Source: Verrucomicrobiota bacterium (GTDB lineage: Bacteria; Verrucomicrobiota; Verrucomicrobiia; Opitutales; Opitutaceae). Taken from it: 11,134 nucleotides of DNA. The notes beneath the pieces were generated by a model. The model searched no databases and was not told the origin of the DNA. It saw nothing but the letters and a program-made list of their open reading frames with translations. The position numbers were made by a program, and so were the translations under genes. Below are positions 1 through 7,173 of this stretch, one piece after another. The stretch lies in contig JAEWBF010000094.1 in NCBI GenBank assembly GCA_023391285.1, positions 1 through 11,134 of the forward strand, given 5' to 3'. Numbering within the stretch: the stretch's first letter is position 1; each line of letters begins with the position of its first letter.

Positions 1-30
1 CTCCGACTTTCCGCGTCACACCTCCCCAGC

Positions 31-71
31 TGTAGGGCGGGGGGTCCCCCCCCCCCCCCGCCCCTCCCCCC
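31..71. repeat. GC-rich hairpin repeat, copy 1, with a C14 homopolymer
   Basis: TGTAGGGCGGGG followed by a T, 14 consecutive Cs and GCCCC forms a strong G/C stem. The first 12 bases are identical to the start of the element at about 1016-1036, so this is probably a copy of an interspersed intergenic repeat. A run of 14 Cs flanked by more C-rich sequence is prone to length error in sequencing and to slippage in the cell. It lies beyond the 3' end of the minus-strand gene at 169-954. No gene is visible in 1-168. Confidence 0.55.
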
Positions 72-73
72 GT

Positions 74-96
74 AGCACGGTCAACCTGACCGTGCT
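74..96. other. perfect 10-bp hairpin, possible terminator or repeat
   Basis: AGCACGGTCA (74-83) and TGACCGTGCT (87-96) are exact reverse complements around a 3-base loop, ACC. On the plus strand it is followed by pyrimidine-rich TCTTCTTTCCC. On the minus strand it is followed by purines rather than a U-run, so it is not a canonical intrinsic terminator for the gene ending at 169, although it lies about 70 bp past that stop. It may instead be part of an interspersed repeat joined to the neighbouring GC hairpin. Confidence 0.5.
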
Positions 97-168
97 TCTT
101 CTTTCCCAAAAACAGAAAACCCGGCACCCCACGCACCAGGTTTTCGAATCTACGGAGAAGCTCCCTTC

Positions 169-954
169 CTACTTCTCCGCCCCCGCCTCCCCCACCGGCG
201 GCTCCGCCATCGCTCCGCCCCCCGCCACCTCCCGATCCGGCGTGAACCTGAACTCCTGCCTCGCCAGCACCAACACCGGCACGCCTCCCGACATCGGCGG
301 CTCAAACTCCCACTGCGACACCGCCTCCATCGCTGCACTCGCGAAAATCCCATCGTTCGCCGACGCCTCGCGGCTCACTGCCGGCAAACGCACTCGCCCT
401 TTCTCGTCGATGTAGAACGTCACCATGACCGTCGCCGCGCGCGGCGCCTGCGAAGGCTCCACCGGATACACCGGCCTCACCACCTTCGTCGGCGTCGGAA
501 TCCGATCCAACTCACTCAACCGCTTCACGCCATAGGAGTAGTGACTCGGCCGCAGCTGATAGTCGCGAATCTCCACGTAGCGCGTCACCGACAAATCCAC
601 GACGACCAAACCCTGGCTCTCGAAATTGAACGTCAAATCGGACGTCGCGCCATGCGGCTGTCCATCGAGCCAAGCCGGTTCGAACCTCCACCGCTTCAAC
701 GCCGATACGGCCGCTTCCGCAAACGCTTCATGCGTGTAGCCGATGACCAGATGATCGGTGAGACTCCCCTTTTCATCCACCTGCACCGTCACTTGGGCGT
801 AACCTTGATGGATACCCAAATCCAGCACGCGGCGCGGATAGACGACCGCATCCGTCTGAATCACCCGCATCGGCCGATAAGCTTCATTCACCGCCGCCGC
901 CGCACTCACGCAGCCCACCGCGGCCAGCATCACACCTAAAAATCGTGCATCCAT
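169..954 (-). CDS. exported protein with two TonB C-terminal-like domains
   Basis: A 261-residue protein predicted to act in the cell envelope. Residues 1-21 (MDARFLGVMLAAVGCVSAAAA) look like a signal peptide; the Cys at 15 follows Ala-Val-Gly, an imperfect lipobox, so a lipoprotein is possible. Residues about 36-112 contain a TonB-C-like module with the typical VTVQVDEKG, an Ala-rich helix, then LKRWRFEPA. Residues about 159-238 repeat the pattern (VTFYIDEKG, then AVSQWEFEPP). True TonB carries an N-terminal membrane helix and a Pro-rich spacer that contact ExbB/ExbD; neither is visible here. It may bind an envelope partner rather than transduce energy, but this is inference. The ATG at 954 gives the clean signal peptide. 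An upstream in-frame ATG at 1005, preceded by AAGG, would put 17 extra residues before it and lies against a repeat. The PEP-CTERM gene ends 97 bp upstream on the same strand. Confidence 0.75.
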   Translation of the reverse strand: MDARFLGVMLAAVGCVSAAAAVNEAYRPMRVIQTDAVVYPRRVLDLGIHQGYAQVTVQVDEKGSLTDHLVIGYTHEAFAEAAVSALKRWRFEPAWLDGQPHGATSDLTFNFESQGLVVVDLSVTRYVEIRDYQLRPSHYSYGVKRLSELDRIPTPTKVVRPVYPVEPSQAPRAATVMVTFYIDEKGRVRLPAVSREASANDGIFASAAMEAVSQWEFEPPMSGGVPVLVLARQEFRFTPDREVAGGGAMAEPPVGEAGAEK

Positions 955-1010
955 GTTATGAAAGAGTTGCCCCGCATAACACCACCGCAAGCCACTCCCC
1001 TTCATCGCCG

Positions 1011-1043
1011 ACCTTGTAGGGCGGGGTCTCCCGCCCCCGCCGC
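1011..1043. repeat. GC-rich hairpin repeat, copy 2
   Basis: GGGCGGG (1019-1025), loop GTCT, and CCCGCCC (1030-1036) form a perfect 7-bp stem. The leading TGTAGGGCGGGG matches the element at position 31. It sits in the short gap between two minus-strand genes, about 15 bp past the stop of the PEP-CTERM gene. There is no U-run on the minus strand (the stem is followed by CCTACAAGG), so it may damp read-through or protect a 3' end but is not a standard terminator. Confidence 0.6.
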
Positions 1044-1051
1044 TCGCGACG

Positions 1052-3418
1052 TCATCTCCCCTTCCGCTTCCTCTTCAACATCACCATCACCACCGCCAAC
1101 CCGCCGCCCAACAACATCCACGTCGATGGCTCCGGAATCGCCGCCGGCGAATAGTTGATCAGCAAATTGTCCCCCCACTGGCTCACGCTGAACGAGCCCG
1201 CCAGCGTCACGGAAAACTCCTCCAAATTGAACTCGAACTTCGCCGGATCGAACCCCGCGATCCCGCCCGTCGTCGTCACGAACATCCAGCTGTAAGCCTG
1301 CGCCGGATCGAAATTCGCCACCGCGCCGTCCAACCCCACTGAATACATCTGAATCGCAAATCGCTCCATCGCGGTCGACGCAATCGCCAGCTGCCCGCTG
1401 ATCGCGAGCAAACTGTAGTCCGTGCCCGCGTCTCCATCCGCGTCGGCGATCTGAAACGCGAACTCGCCTCCGCCACCCAACGTCGTGGATCCCACCGTCA
1501 TCTTCCCCGGCGTCCCCAATCCCGCCGCCGGCGCAATCGCGCCTCCGAAATCCACCTCCACCGCCCCCAAAATCGTCCCCGTCCCCGCCAAGATTCCTCC
1601 ATTGAGCACCTCCACAAGCCCCGCGCCCGTCGCCGACCCACTCTCATTGTTCGCAAACAAAACCCCGCCACGGATCCGCGTGCCGCCTTCATACGTGCTC
1701 GCACCCGACAACACCAACGTCCCCGGCCCGTTCTTCTGCAACCCGCCCGCCCCCAAGATCGTCCCGGCAAACAACTCCGACGCCCCCGTCGGCAAGTTCA
1801 CCGTCAGCGTTTTTCCTCCGGCGATCTCGATCCCACTTGTCGTCGACGCGCTGATCACTCCCCGCACGGTCTGATCGAAGTTCACCTCCAACACACTCCC
1901 ATCGCGCAACGTCACATCGCCGCTCGTCGCCAGCGTGTTTCCCCCCGCGTGATTCAACACGAGGCGCGCGTGTTCTTCCACGGTCGTCCCGCCGACAAAC
2001 CCGTGCGCCCCATCGAAGGTCACCGAACTCCAGGGCGCGATCCGCACCTGCCCCGTCCCTGCAATCCCACCCGCATACGTGCCGAGCAGTTGATTGAAGG
2101 TTACCACACCGTGGTTCGCGATCGTCCCATCCACCCCGCCCATCCCCGAACTGCCGTTTCCAATCTGCAGCTCCGCGCCGGCGTCGACCGTAACCGCGCC
2201 CGCGCCCGTCGCCGATCCGCTGAAATTCGTCACCACCAGCTTACCTCCGCTCACCCACGTCCCTCCCGAATAATCGCTCTCATCCGTCAACGTCAGGGTC
2301 CCTGCCCCCAACTTCACCAACTTCCCATATCCCGAAATCGATCCGCCGAAATTCGAGTCCTCGTTCCCCGCAATCGTCAGCACCCGCATCGTCGGCACAA
2401 ACGCCGGCATTTCATCCTCCGCAAAAACCACGCCCGCTCCCGGTCCGCCCGACAACGTCGCGAACGTCTGATCCGCCCGCAGCAAAACCGTCGCCTCTCC
2501 TCCGATCGAAACATCCGCCGCCGTCCCCAGCGCAAACTGCGAATCGAGATACACCGCGCCCGCCTCGATCCACGTTCCACCTTCATAGGTGTTCGCTCCT
2601 TTCAACGTCAGCGTGCCGCCATCGTCGCCGTGAAATCGCAGCGATCCCAATCCCGAGATCGTCCCGTCGAAAATCAGATCCTGCCCCGTAAACAATTTCA
2701 GTTCCACCCCGCTCCCAATCTCCACCGCTCCCCGCCCATCGATTCGCGCCAACGTCTGATTCGCCGCGACCGCGAACGTCGCACCTCCGCCCACCGACAC
2801 CTCGCCACCAACCCACAACGCATTCTCGCCCGCCACCTCCAGCGTGCCTTCCACGATCTGCGTGCCTCCCCGAAAATCCGCCGCGCCCACCAACACCAGC
2901 CGGCCTCCTCCCGTTTTCGTGATCCCGTAACCATCCTCGTTATCGATGATCGAATTCACGATCGTCAGCGTGTTCGTCGCCTCCACCTGAAACGTCCGAT
3001 CATCCGCCAACTCTAAATTCAGGGTCTTGTTCGTCTCCATCGCGCCGATCGTGATCGCCGCCCCATTGCTCCCGAGCACCCGCACGTCGCCCAACAGCGT
3101 CAGCGTCTGCCCACCCGCGCCCGCGCCTCGCAATGTCAACGTCGGCGACACCCCACCCAAACTAAACGTCAACCCATTCGCCGGATTCGGCGACGCCGCG
3201 TTGAACACGATGCTCTGCACGCCGCTCGGAATATGCGCGAAAACGCCATCCACCACCCCCGCATGCCAGTTGGCCGGATTCTCGAAATCGAAATCTCCCG
3301 GACCCGTCTGCTTGAATCCATTGTCGAGCAAAACCGCGAATGATCCAGCGGCGGTAAATGACACCGACAACGCGATCGCGACGCCGCGAGCAATACGCTG
3401 AATCCCGGGGAACTTCAT
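1052..3418 (-). CDS. PEP-CTERM protein with autotransporter-associated beta-strand repeats
   Basis: A 788-residue predicted surface or exported protein. Residues 1-28 form a signal peptide (basic start, hydrophobic AIALSVSFTAAGSFA). The body is rich in Gly, Thr, Ala and Val, with about five beta-helix-type units of the form GxGTLxLxGAxTYxGGTxIxxGxL: around residues 167-196, 258-290, 364-396, 465-490 (weak) and 556-590. These match the autotransporter-associated beta-strand repeat family. The C-terminus has IPEPSTWMLL at 761-770, a hydrophobic helix, then KRKRKGR: a PEP-CTERM sorting signal, processed in other bacteria by an exosortase of the EpsH/XrtA type. No exosortase gene lies in this window, and no C-terminal autotransporter barrel is present. 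The ATG at 3418 is chosen because it begins the signal peptide; the 52 codons upstream are Arg/Gly-rich and look untranslated. No Shine-Dalgarno is visible. Likely an adhesin or envelope structural protein; ligand unknown. Confidence 0.88.
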   Translation of the reverse strand: MKFPGIQRIARGVAIALSVSFTAAGSFAVLLDNGFKQTGPGDFDFENPANWHAGVVDGVFAHIPSGVQSIVFNAASPNPANGLTFSLGGVSPTLTLRGAGAGGQTLTLLGDVRVLGSNGAAITIGAMETNKTLNLELADDRTFQVEATNTLTIVNSIIDNEDGYGITKTGGGRLVLVGAADFRGGTQIVEGTLEVAGENALWVGGEVSVGGGATFAVAANQTLARIDGRGAVEIGSGVELKLFTGQDLIFDGTISGLGSLRFHGDDGGTLTLKGANTYEGGTWIEAGAVYLDSQFALGTAADVSIGGEATVLLRADQTFATLSGGPGAGVVFAEDEMPAFVPTMRVLTIAGNEDSNFGGSISGYGKLVKLGAGTLTLTDESDYSGGTWVSGGKLVVTNFSGSATGAGAVTVDAGAELQIGNGSSGMGGVDGTIANHGVVTFNQLLGTYAGGIAGTGQVRIAPWSSVTFDGAHGFVGGTTVEEHARLVLNHAGGNTLATSGDVTLRDGSVLEVNFDQTVRGVISASTTSGIEIAGGKTLTVNLPTGASELFAGTILGAGGLQKNGPGTLVLSGASTYEGGTRIRGGVLFANNESGSATGAGLVEVLNGGILAGTGTILGAVEVDFGGAIAPAAGLGTPGKMTVGSTTLGGGGEFAFQIADADGDAGTDYSLLAISGQLAIASTAMERFAIQMYSVGLDGAVANFDPAQAYSWMFVTTTGGIAGFDPAKFEFNLEEFSVTLAGSFSVSQWGDNLLINYSPAAIPEPSTWMLLGGGLAVVMVMLKRKRKGR

Positions 3419-3591
3419 GTGTGGCTGGAGCGCGCGACACTGCTGCGCGCCCTCCACCCCAGCAAGCCCTTTGCCATCCCGACGCCTCCGTCTTTCGCCC
3501 CACCCAACTTCACCCTTGCCGCCGCCCGCCCGTGGCGCGAAACCAAACACCCACCGCGGCGTCCTGCTGCGCACCTCAACCCCTTCGATAT
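3419..3591. promoter_or_regulatory. divergent intergenic region with a leader hairpin
   Basis: This 173-bp gap separates divergent genes starting at 3418 (minus) and 3592 (plus), so promoters for both should lie here. I cannot assign -35/-10 boxes with confidence. GCGCGC at 3430-3435 and 3445-3450 could form a 6-bp stem with a 9-base loop, extended by GGA/TCC after a two-base bulge. On the minus strand that places a hairpin about 10 bases before the PEP-CTERM start codon. No operator-like palindrome was seen before the sugar operon. Confidence 0.35.
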
Positions 3592-4635
3592 ATGCCGAGA
3601 TCCGTCACGCTCTTCACCGGCCAATGGGCCGATCTTCCCCTCACCGAGCTCGCGCCGCTCGCCAAAAAAATGGGCTACGACGGCCTCGAGCTCGCCTGCT
3701 GGGGCGACCACTTCGACGTCGATCAAGCCGCCTCTTCGAAAAAATACATCGCTGAAAAATGGCAGCTCCTCGCCGACCACGGCCTGACCTGCTTCGCCGT
3801 TTCCAACCACCTCGTCGGCCAGGCCGTCTGCGACAACATCGACGAGCGCCACAAGGCCATCCTCGCCCCCAACGTTTGGGGTGACGGCAATCCCGAGGGC
3901 GTTCGCAAACGCGCCGCCAAACAACTCGCCCTCACCGCCAAGGCCGCCCGCGCTTTCTTCAACGCCAAGCCCGGCCGCAAGGACTCCGATGACTTCCCCG
4001 CCGTCGTCAACGGCTTCACCGGTTCCTCCATCTGGCACTCGATCTACGCCTTCCCACCGACATCCCAAGCGTATTGGGACGCTGGTTACGCCGACTTCGC
4101 CAAGCGCTTCGGCCCGATCCTCGAGGCTTTCGACAAACAAAACGTCAACTTCGCCCTCGAGGTTCACCCGACCGAAATCGCCTTCGACATCGCCAGCGCC
4201 CAGCGCGCCCTCGAAGCCGTGAAACACCACAAGCGTTTCGGCTTCAACTACGACCCTTCGCACCTCGGGTATCAGGGGGTCGACTACGTGAAATTCCTCC
4301 GCACCTTCTCCGACCGCATCTACCACGCCCATATGAAGGACGTCTGGTGGGGCCACGGAAACGGCGACGTCGGCGTCTTCGGCGGACACACCACGTTCGG
4401 CGACGCCCGCCGTCAGTGGGACTTCCGCTCCGTCGGTCGCGGCGACATCAACTTCGAGGAGATCATCGTTGCCCTGAACGACATCAACTACCGCGGCCCG
4501 CTCTCCGTCGAGTGGGAGGACATCCGCATGGACCGCGTCCACGGCGCCACCGAGTCCGCCGCCTTCCTCCGCAAGCTCGACTTCGCCCGCAGCGCCGTCG
4601 CCTTCGACGCCGCCTTCGACAAAAAGAACCAGTAA
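3592..4635 (+). CDS. sugar phosphate isomerase/epimerase family protein (TIM barrel)
   Basis: A 347-residue cytoplasmic enzyme of the xylose isomerase-like TIM-barrel superfamily (AP_endonuc_2 fold). Family members bind a divalent metal and isomerise or epimerise ketoses, or act on keto-sugars and inositol derivatives. Candidate metal ligands are visible in order: Glu190 in ALEVHP, Asp221 in NYDPSH, His247 in HAHMKD and Glu307 in SVEWED. His224, three residues after Asp221, matches the substrate-contacting position known in D-tagatose 3-epimerase. The GRGDINFEEI segment before the last beta strand is also typical. An insertion around residues 95-155 (NVWGDGNPEG to YAFPPTSQAY) makes it longer than the usual 270-300 residues. 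The ATG at 3592 gives MPRSVTLFTGQW, the first barrel strand; upstream codons are Pro/Arg-rich and unlike the family. No Shine-Dalgarno is seen. First gene of a three-gene cluster with two Gfo/Idh/MocA dehydrogenases. Substrate unknown. Confidence 0.9.
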   Translation: MPRSVTLFTGQWADLPLTELAPLAKKMGYDGLELACWGDHFDVDQAASSKKYIAEKWQLLADHGLTCFAVSNHLVGQAVCDNIDERHKAILAPNVWGDGNPEGVRKRAAKQLALTAKAARAFFNAKPGRKDSDDFPAVVNGFTGSSIWHSIYAFPPTSQAYWDAGYADFAKRFGPILEAFDKQNVNFALEVHPTEIAFDIASAQRALEAVKHHKRFGFNYDPSHLGYQGVDYVKFLRTFSDRIYHAHMKDVWWGHGNGDVGVFGGHTTFGDARRQWDFRSVGRGDINFEEIIVALNDINYRGPLSVEWEDIRMDRVHGATESAAFLRKLDFARSAVAFDAAFDKKNQ

Positions 4636-4642
4636 GAACTCT

Positions 4643-4713
4643 TCCCGCGAAACACGCCAAACCACGCGAAACCCCAAAACGTTTTCGCGTCTTTTCGCGT
4701 GTTTAGCGGGCAA
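4643..4713. repeat. 71-bp inverted-repeat element, copy 1
   Basis: The element starts with TCCCGCGAAACACGC and ends with GCGTGTTTAGCGGGCAA. The ends are near-perfect reverse complements over about 14 bases, so it can fold as one long hairpin with internal ACGCGAAA / TTTTCGCG pairing. It lies 7 bp after one stop and 15 bp before the next start. A second copy of identical length, about 83% identical by my hand alignment (59/71), occupies 5821-5891. Confidence 0.85.
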
Positions 4714-4728
4714 CTCATCCCTCTCTCG

Positions 4729-5811
4729 ATGCCCATCAAAATCGCCATCATCGGTGCCGGCGGCATGGCCGCCTATCACGCCACCGGATTTCGCAACGCC
4801 GGCGCCGACATCGTCGCGCTCTGCGACGTCAACGAAGCCGCCGCCAAAAACGCCGCCGCCAAGCACAACATCGAGCGCACGTTCACCGACGTCGCCCAAA
4901 TGCTCCGCGAGCTCCCCGATCTCGACGCCGTCTCCATCATCGTCCCCAACAAATTCCACGCGCCGCTCGCCATGCAGGCGCTCAAGGCCGGCAAACACGT
5001 CTTCTGCGAAAAACCGCCCGCGCTCAACGCGCGCGAAATGACGCAGATGAAAGCCCTCGCCGAAAAGTCGAAGCGCACGTTGATGTTCAACTTCAACAAC
5101 CGCGCCCGCCCCGAGTCCTACGCGATGATGGACTACATCAAGGACGGCACCATCGGTCGCATCAATTCCTGCCAGACCAAATGGATTCGCCGCTGCGGCA
5201 TCCCCGGTTTCGGCGGCTGGTTCACCACCAAGGCTCTCTCCGGCGGCGGCCCGCTCATCGACCTCGTCCACATGATCGATCTCGGCCTCCACTTCATGGG
5301 GTATCCAGAACCTGGACACATCCTAGCACAGACCTACCACGACCACATCACCGACAAAACCTTCAAAGGTCCCTGGGGCATTCCCGACGTCGCCAAGGGC
5401 GCGACCGACGTCGAAGCCGCCGCGCACGGTTTCATCTCCTTCAAGACCGGCCAGTCGATGTCCTTCCAGGTCTCGTGGGCCGAGATGAACAAGCGCGAAG
5501 AAGTCTCCGTCACGTTTCAAGGCACCAAGGCTGGCGGCCTCGTCCAACGCCTCTTCGGCATCGACGGTCTCGACGGCACTGCGATCGACGCCTGCGAACT
5601 CTACACGCACGAACACGGCCGCCCCGTGAACCGCAGCATCACCGTCCCACCCGACCAACCCATGGGCCGCGTCCGCTCCGCGATGAACTTCATCCTCGCC
5701 CTCGAGGGAAAAGAAAAACCGCTCAACACCCCCGACCAGGCTCTCTCCCTCATGAAGATCATCGACGGCGCCTACAAATCCGCCGCGACCGGCAAACCCG
5801 TCGCCCTCTAA
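4729..5811 (+). CDS. Gfo/Idh/MocA family NAD(P)-dependent oxidoreductase
   Basis: A 360-residue soluble dehydrogenase. The Rossmann fold begins at once: IAIIGAGGMA (residues 5-14) is the nucleotide-binding glycine loop, with the acidic residue of ALCDVN at the end of beta 2, which often favours NAD(H). CEKPPALN contains the family EKP signature (Glu94-Lys95-Pro96). GGGPLIDLVHMIDL holds the catalytic-type Asp178 and His181. The C-terminal alpha/beta domain carries a beta sheet with the ISFKTGQSMSFQVSW strand. Members oxidise a secondary alcohol on sugars, sugar phosphates or inositols; the substrate cannot be read here. The ATG at 4729 is chosen because the glycine loop follows directly. A GTG at 4699 would add ten residues encoded by the repeat and is unlikely. 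The leader is pyrimidine-rich with no Shine-Dalgarno. It is the middle gene between the TIM-barrel isomerase and a second, divergent paralogue. Confidence 0.92.
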   Translation: MPIKIAIIGAGGMAAYHATGFRNAGADIVALCDVNEAAAKNAAAKHNIERTFTDVAQMLRELPDLDAVSIIVPNKFHAPLAMQALKAGKHVFCEKPPALNAREMTQMKALAEKSKRTLMFNFNNRARPESYAMMDYIKDGTIGRINSCQTKWIRRCGIPGFGGWFTTKALSGGGPLIDLVHMIDLGLHFMGYPEPGHILAQTYHDHITDKTFKGPWGIPDVAKGATDVEAAAHGFISFKTGQSMSFQVSWAEMNKREEVSVTFQGTKAGGLVQRLFGIDGLDGTAIDACELYTHEHGRPVNRSITVPPDQPMGRVRSAMNFILALEGKEKPLNTPDQALSLMKIIDGAYKSAATGKPVAL

Positions 5812-5820
5812 AAAAACACC

Positions 5821-5891
5821 TCCCGCGAAACACGCGAAAGTTCGCGAACCACCTTCACCTTTTCGCGTCCTTTAGCGTGTTTAGCGGGCAA
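5821..5891. repeat. 71-bp inverted-repeat element, copy 2
   Basis: Same length, ends and placement as copy 1 at 4643-4713. It starts TCCCGCGAAACACGC, contains TTTTCGCGTC at the same internal position, and ends GCGTGTTTAGCGGGCAA. Most differences fall in the central 24 bases. It begins 9 bp after the stop of the first oxidoreductase and ends 23 bp before the start of the second. Confidence 0.85.
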
Positions 5892-5914
5892 CCTCCTCCC
5901 CCTTCCCCTCCTTC

Positions 5915-7084
5915 ATGAAGCTAAATCGCAAATTAAGAATGGGCATGGTCGGCGGCGGCCGCGGCGCCTTCATCGGCTCCGTCCACCGCATGGCTGCCCG
6001 CCTCGATGGTGAAATCGACCTCGTCGCCGGCTGCTTCTCCTCCGACCCCAAGAAATCCAAACTCTCCGGCGAAGACTTCTTCCTCGATCCGTCGCGCGTT
6101 TACGCGACTTACGAGGAGATGGCCCAAAAGGAAGCCGCCCTCCCCGCCGACCAACGCATCGACTTCGTCTCGATCGTCACGCGCAACAACACCCACTTCG
6201 CCATCGCGAAAACCTTCCTCGAAGCCGGCTTCCACGTCGTCTGCGACAAACCTCTCTGCTTCACCCGCAAGGAGGGCCTGAAGCTCCGCGAGATCGTCCG
6301 CAAAACCGGAAAGGTTTTCGCCCTCACCCATAACTACACGGGCTACCCGATGGTGAAAGAAGCCCGCGAGTGGGTCCGCACCGGCAAGGTCGGCAAGATC
6401 CTCAAAATCGTCGCCGAATACCCGCAGGGCTACGCCATCACCGCGCTCGAGTCCGCCAAAGACGGCTCGATCTCCAACTGGCGCATGGACCCGTCTGTCG
6501 CCGGCGTCTCCAACGCCATGGGCGACATCGGCACGCACGCGCACAACCTCGTCCGCTACATCACCGGTCTCGAAATCGACGAGATCTGCGCCGAGCTCTC
6601 CACCTTCATCCCTGGCCGCCCGCTCGACGACGACGGCAACTGCCTCGTCCGTTTCACCGGCGGCGCGAAGGGCATCATCTACGCCTCGCAGATTTCCAAC
6701 GGCGACGAAAACAACCTCAACATTCGCGTCTACGGCACGAAGGGCTCGCTCGAGTGGTATCAGGAAGATCCCAACGAACTCGTCTTCAAACGCGCCGACG
6801 CTCCGCCCGTCGTTCACCGCCGCGGCAACAGCTACCTTTCCGAAGCCGCCCAGGGCGCCACGCGCACCCCGTTCGCGCACCCGGAGGGCTTCATCGAAGC
6901 CTTCGCCAACGTCTACCGCGCCGCCGCCACTGCGATCGCCGATAGCATCGCCGGCCGCAAAGCTCCAAAAAATGGATACGACTTCCCGACCGTCGATGAC
7001 GGCATCGCCGGCATGGCCTTCATCGAATCCGTCGTGAAGAGCTCCAAAGCCGGCGCCAAGTGGGTCAAATTCCCGACCGCCTAA
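5915..7084 (+). CDS. Gfo/Idh/MocA family oxidoreductase (second paralogue)
   Basis: A 389-residue cytoplasmic dehydrogenase, clearly different from the 360-residue neighbour. MGMVGGGRGAFIG (residues 9-21) is the Rossmann glycine loop. VCDKPLCFT carries Asp111-Lys112-Pro113 in place of the usual EKP; the Lys is the catalytic candidate. GDIGTHAHNL (Asp204, His208) is the conserved catalytic-site helix. A long C-terminal domain includes NIRVYGTKGSLEW and ends in a helix from the VDDGIAGMAFIESVV segment. Two such enzymes in tandem could oxidise and later re-reduce different carbons of one substrate, as in known keto-sugar routes; this is inference. The ATG at 5915 is the only start compatible with the glycine loop; its leader is CCTCC-rich and has no Shine-Dalgarno. 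It is the last gene of the cluster, followed 22 bp later by an intrinsic terminator. Confidence 0.92.
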   Translation: MKLNRKLRMGMVGGGRGAFIGSVHRMAARLDGEIDLVAGCFSSDPKKSKLSGEDFFLDPSRVYATYEEMAQKEAALPADQRIDFVSIVTRNNTHFAIAKTFLEAGFHVVCDKPLCFTRKEGLKLREIVRKTGKVFALTHNYTGYPMVKEAREWVRTGKVGKILKIVAEYPQGYAITALESAKDGSISNWRMDPSVAGVSNAMGDIGTHAHNLVRYITGLEIDEICAELSTFIPGRPLDDDGNCLVRFTGGAKGIIYASQISNGDENNLNIRVYGTKGSLEWYQEDPNELVFKRADAPPVVHRRGNSYLSEAAQGATRTPFAHPEGFIEAFANVYRAAATAIADSIAGRKAPKNGYDFPTVDDGIAGMAFIESVVKSSKAGAKWVKFPTA

Positions 7085-7106
7085 GATCCCATTCATCGTC
7101 TTAACT

Positions 7107-7142
7107 AAAAAAGGTCCGCCACCCGGCGGGCCTTTTTCTTTT
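7107..7142 (+). terminator. intrinsic terminator of the sugar operon
   Basis: GGTCCGCC (7113-7120), loop ACCC, and GGCGGGCC (7125-7132) form an 8-bp stem with one G-U pair. It is preceded by six As and followed by TTTTTCTTTT, so the A and T tracts extend the stem. This is the textbook Rho-independent layout and lies just after the stop at 7084. It suggests that the next gene at 7174 has its own promoter, or receives only read-through. Confidence 0.93.
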
Positions 7143-7173
7143 CCCCACCTTCCCGCTCCTTCATCCTTTTCGC

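Noticed and set aside
154..178. Inverted repeat GGAGAAG / CTTCTCC around the stop codon at 169-171
   Set aside because: Seven base pairs with an 11-base loop spanning the stop and no U-run; too weak to call a terminator.
1949..3016. 355-codon plus-strand frame inside the PEP-CTERM gene
   Set aside because: The product is Arg/His/Pro-rich and typical of an antisense frame. The minus-strand protein has a signal peptide, repeats and a sorting signal.
4699..4728. GTG start at 4699 for the first Gfo/Idh/MocA gene
   Set aside because: It would add ten residues encoded partly by the 71-bp repeat; the glycine loop follows properly from ATG 4729.
3415..5319. 634-codon open frame on the minus strand opposite the isomerase and first oxidoreductase
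   Set aside because: It lies antisense to two well-supported enzymes, spans their intergenic repeat, and its product is Val/Glu/Gly/Asp low-complexity with no motif. Long antisense frames are expected at this GC content.
5933..7096. 387-codon minus-strand frame opposite the second oxidoreductase
   Set aside because: Same reason: a mirror of a GC-rich coding sequence, with no domain, ribosome site or plausible start.
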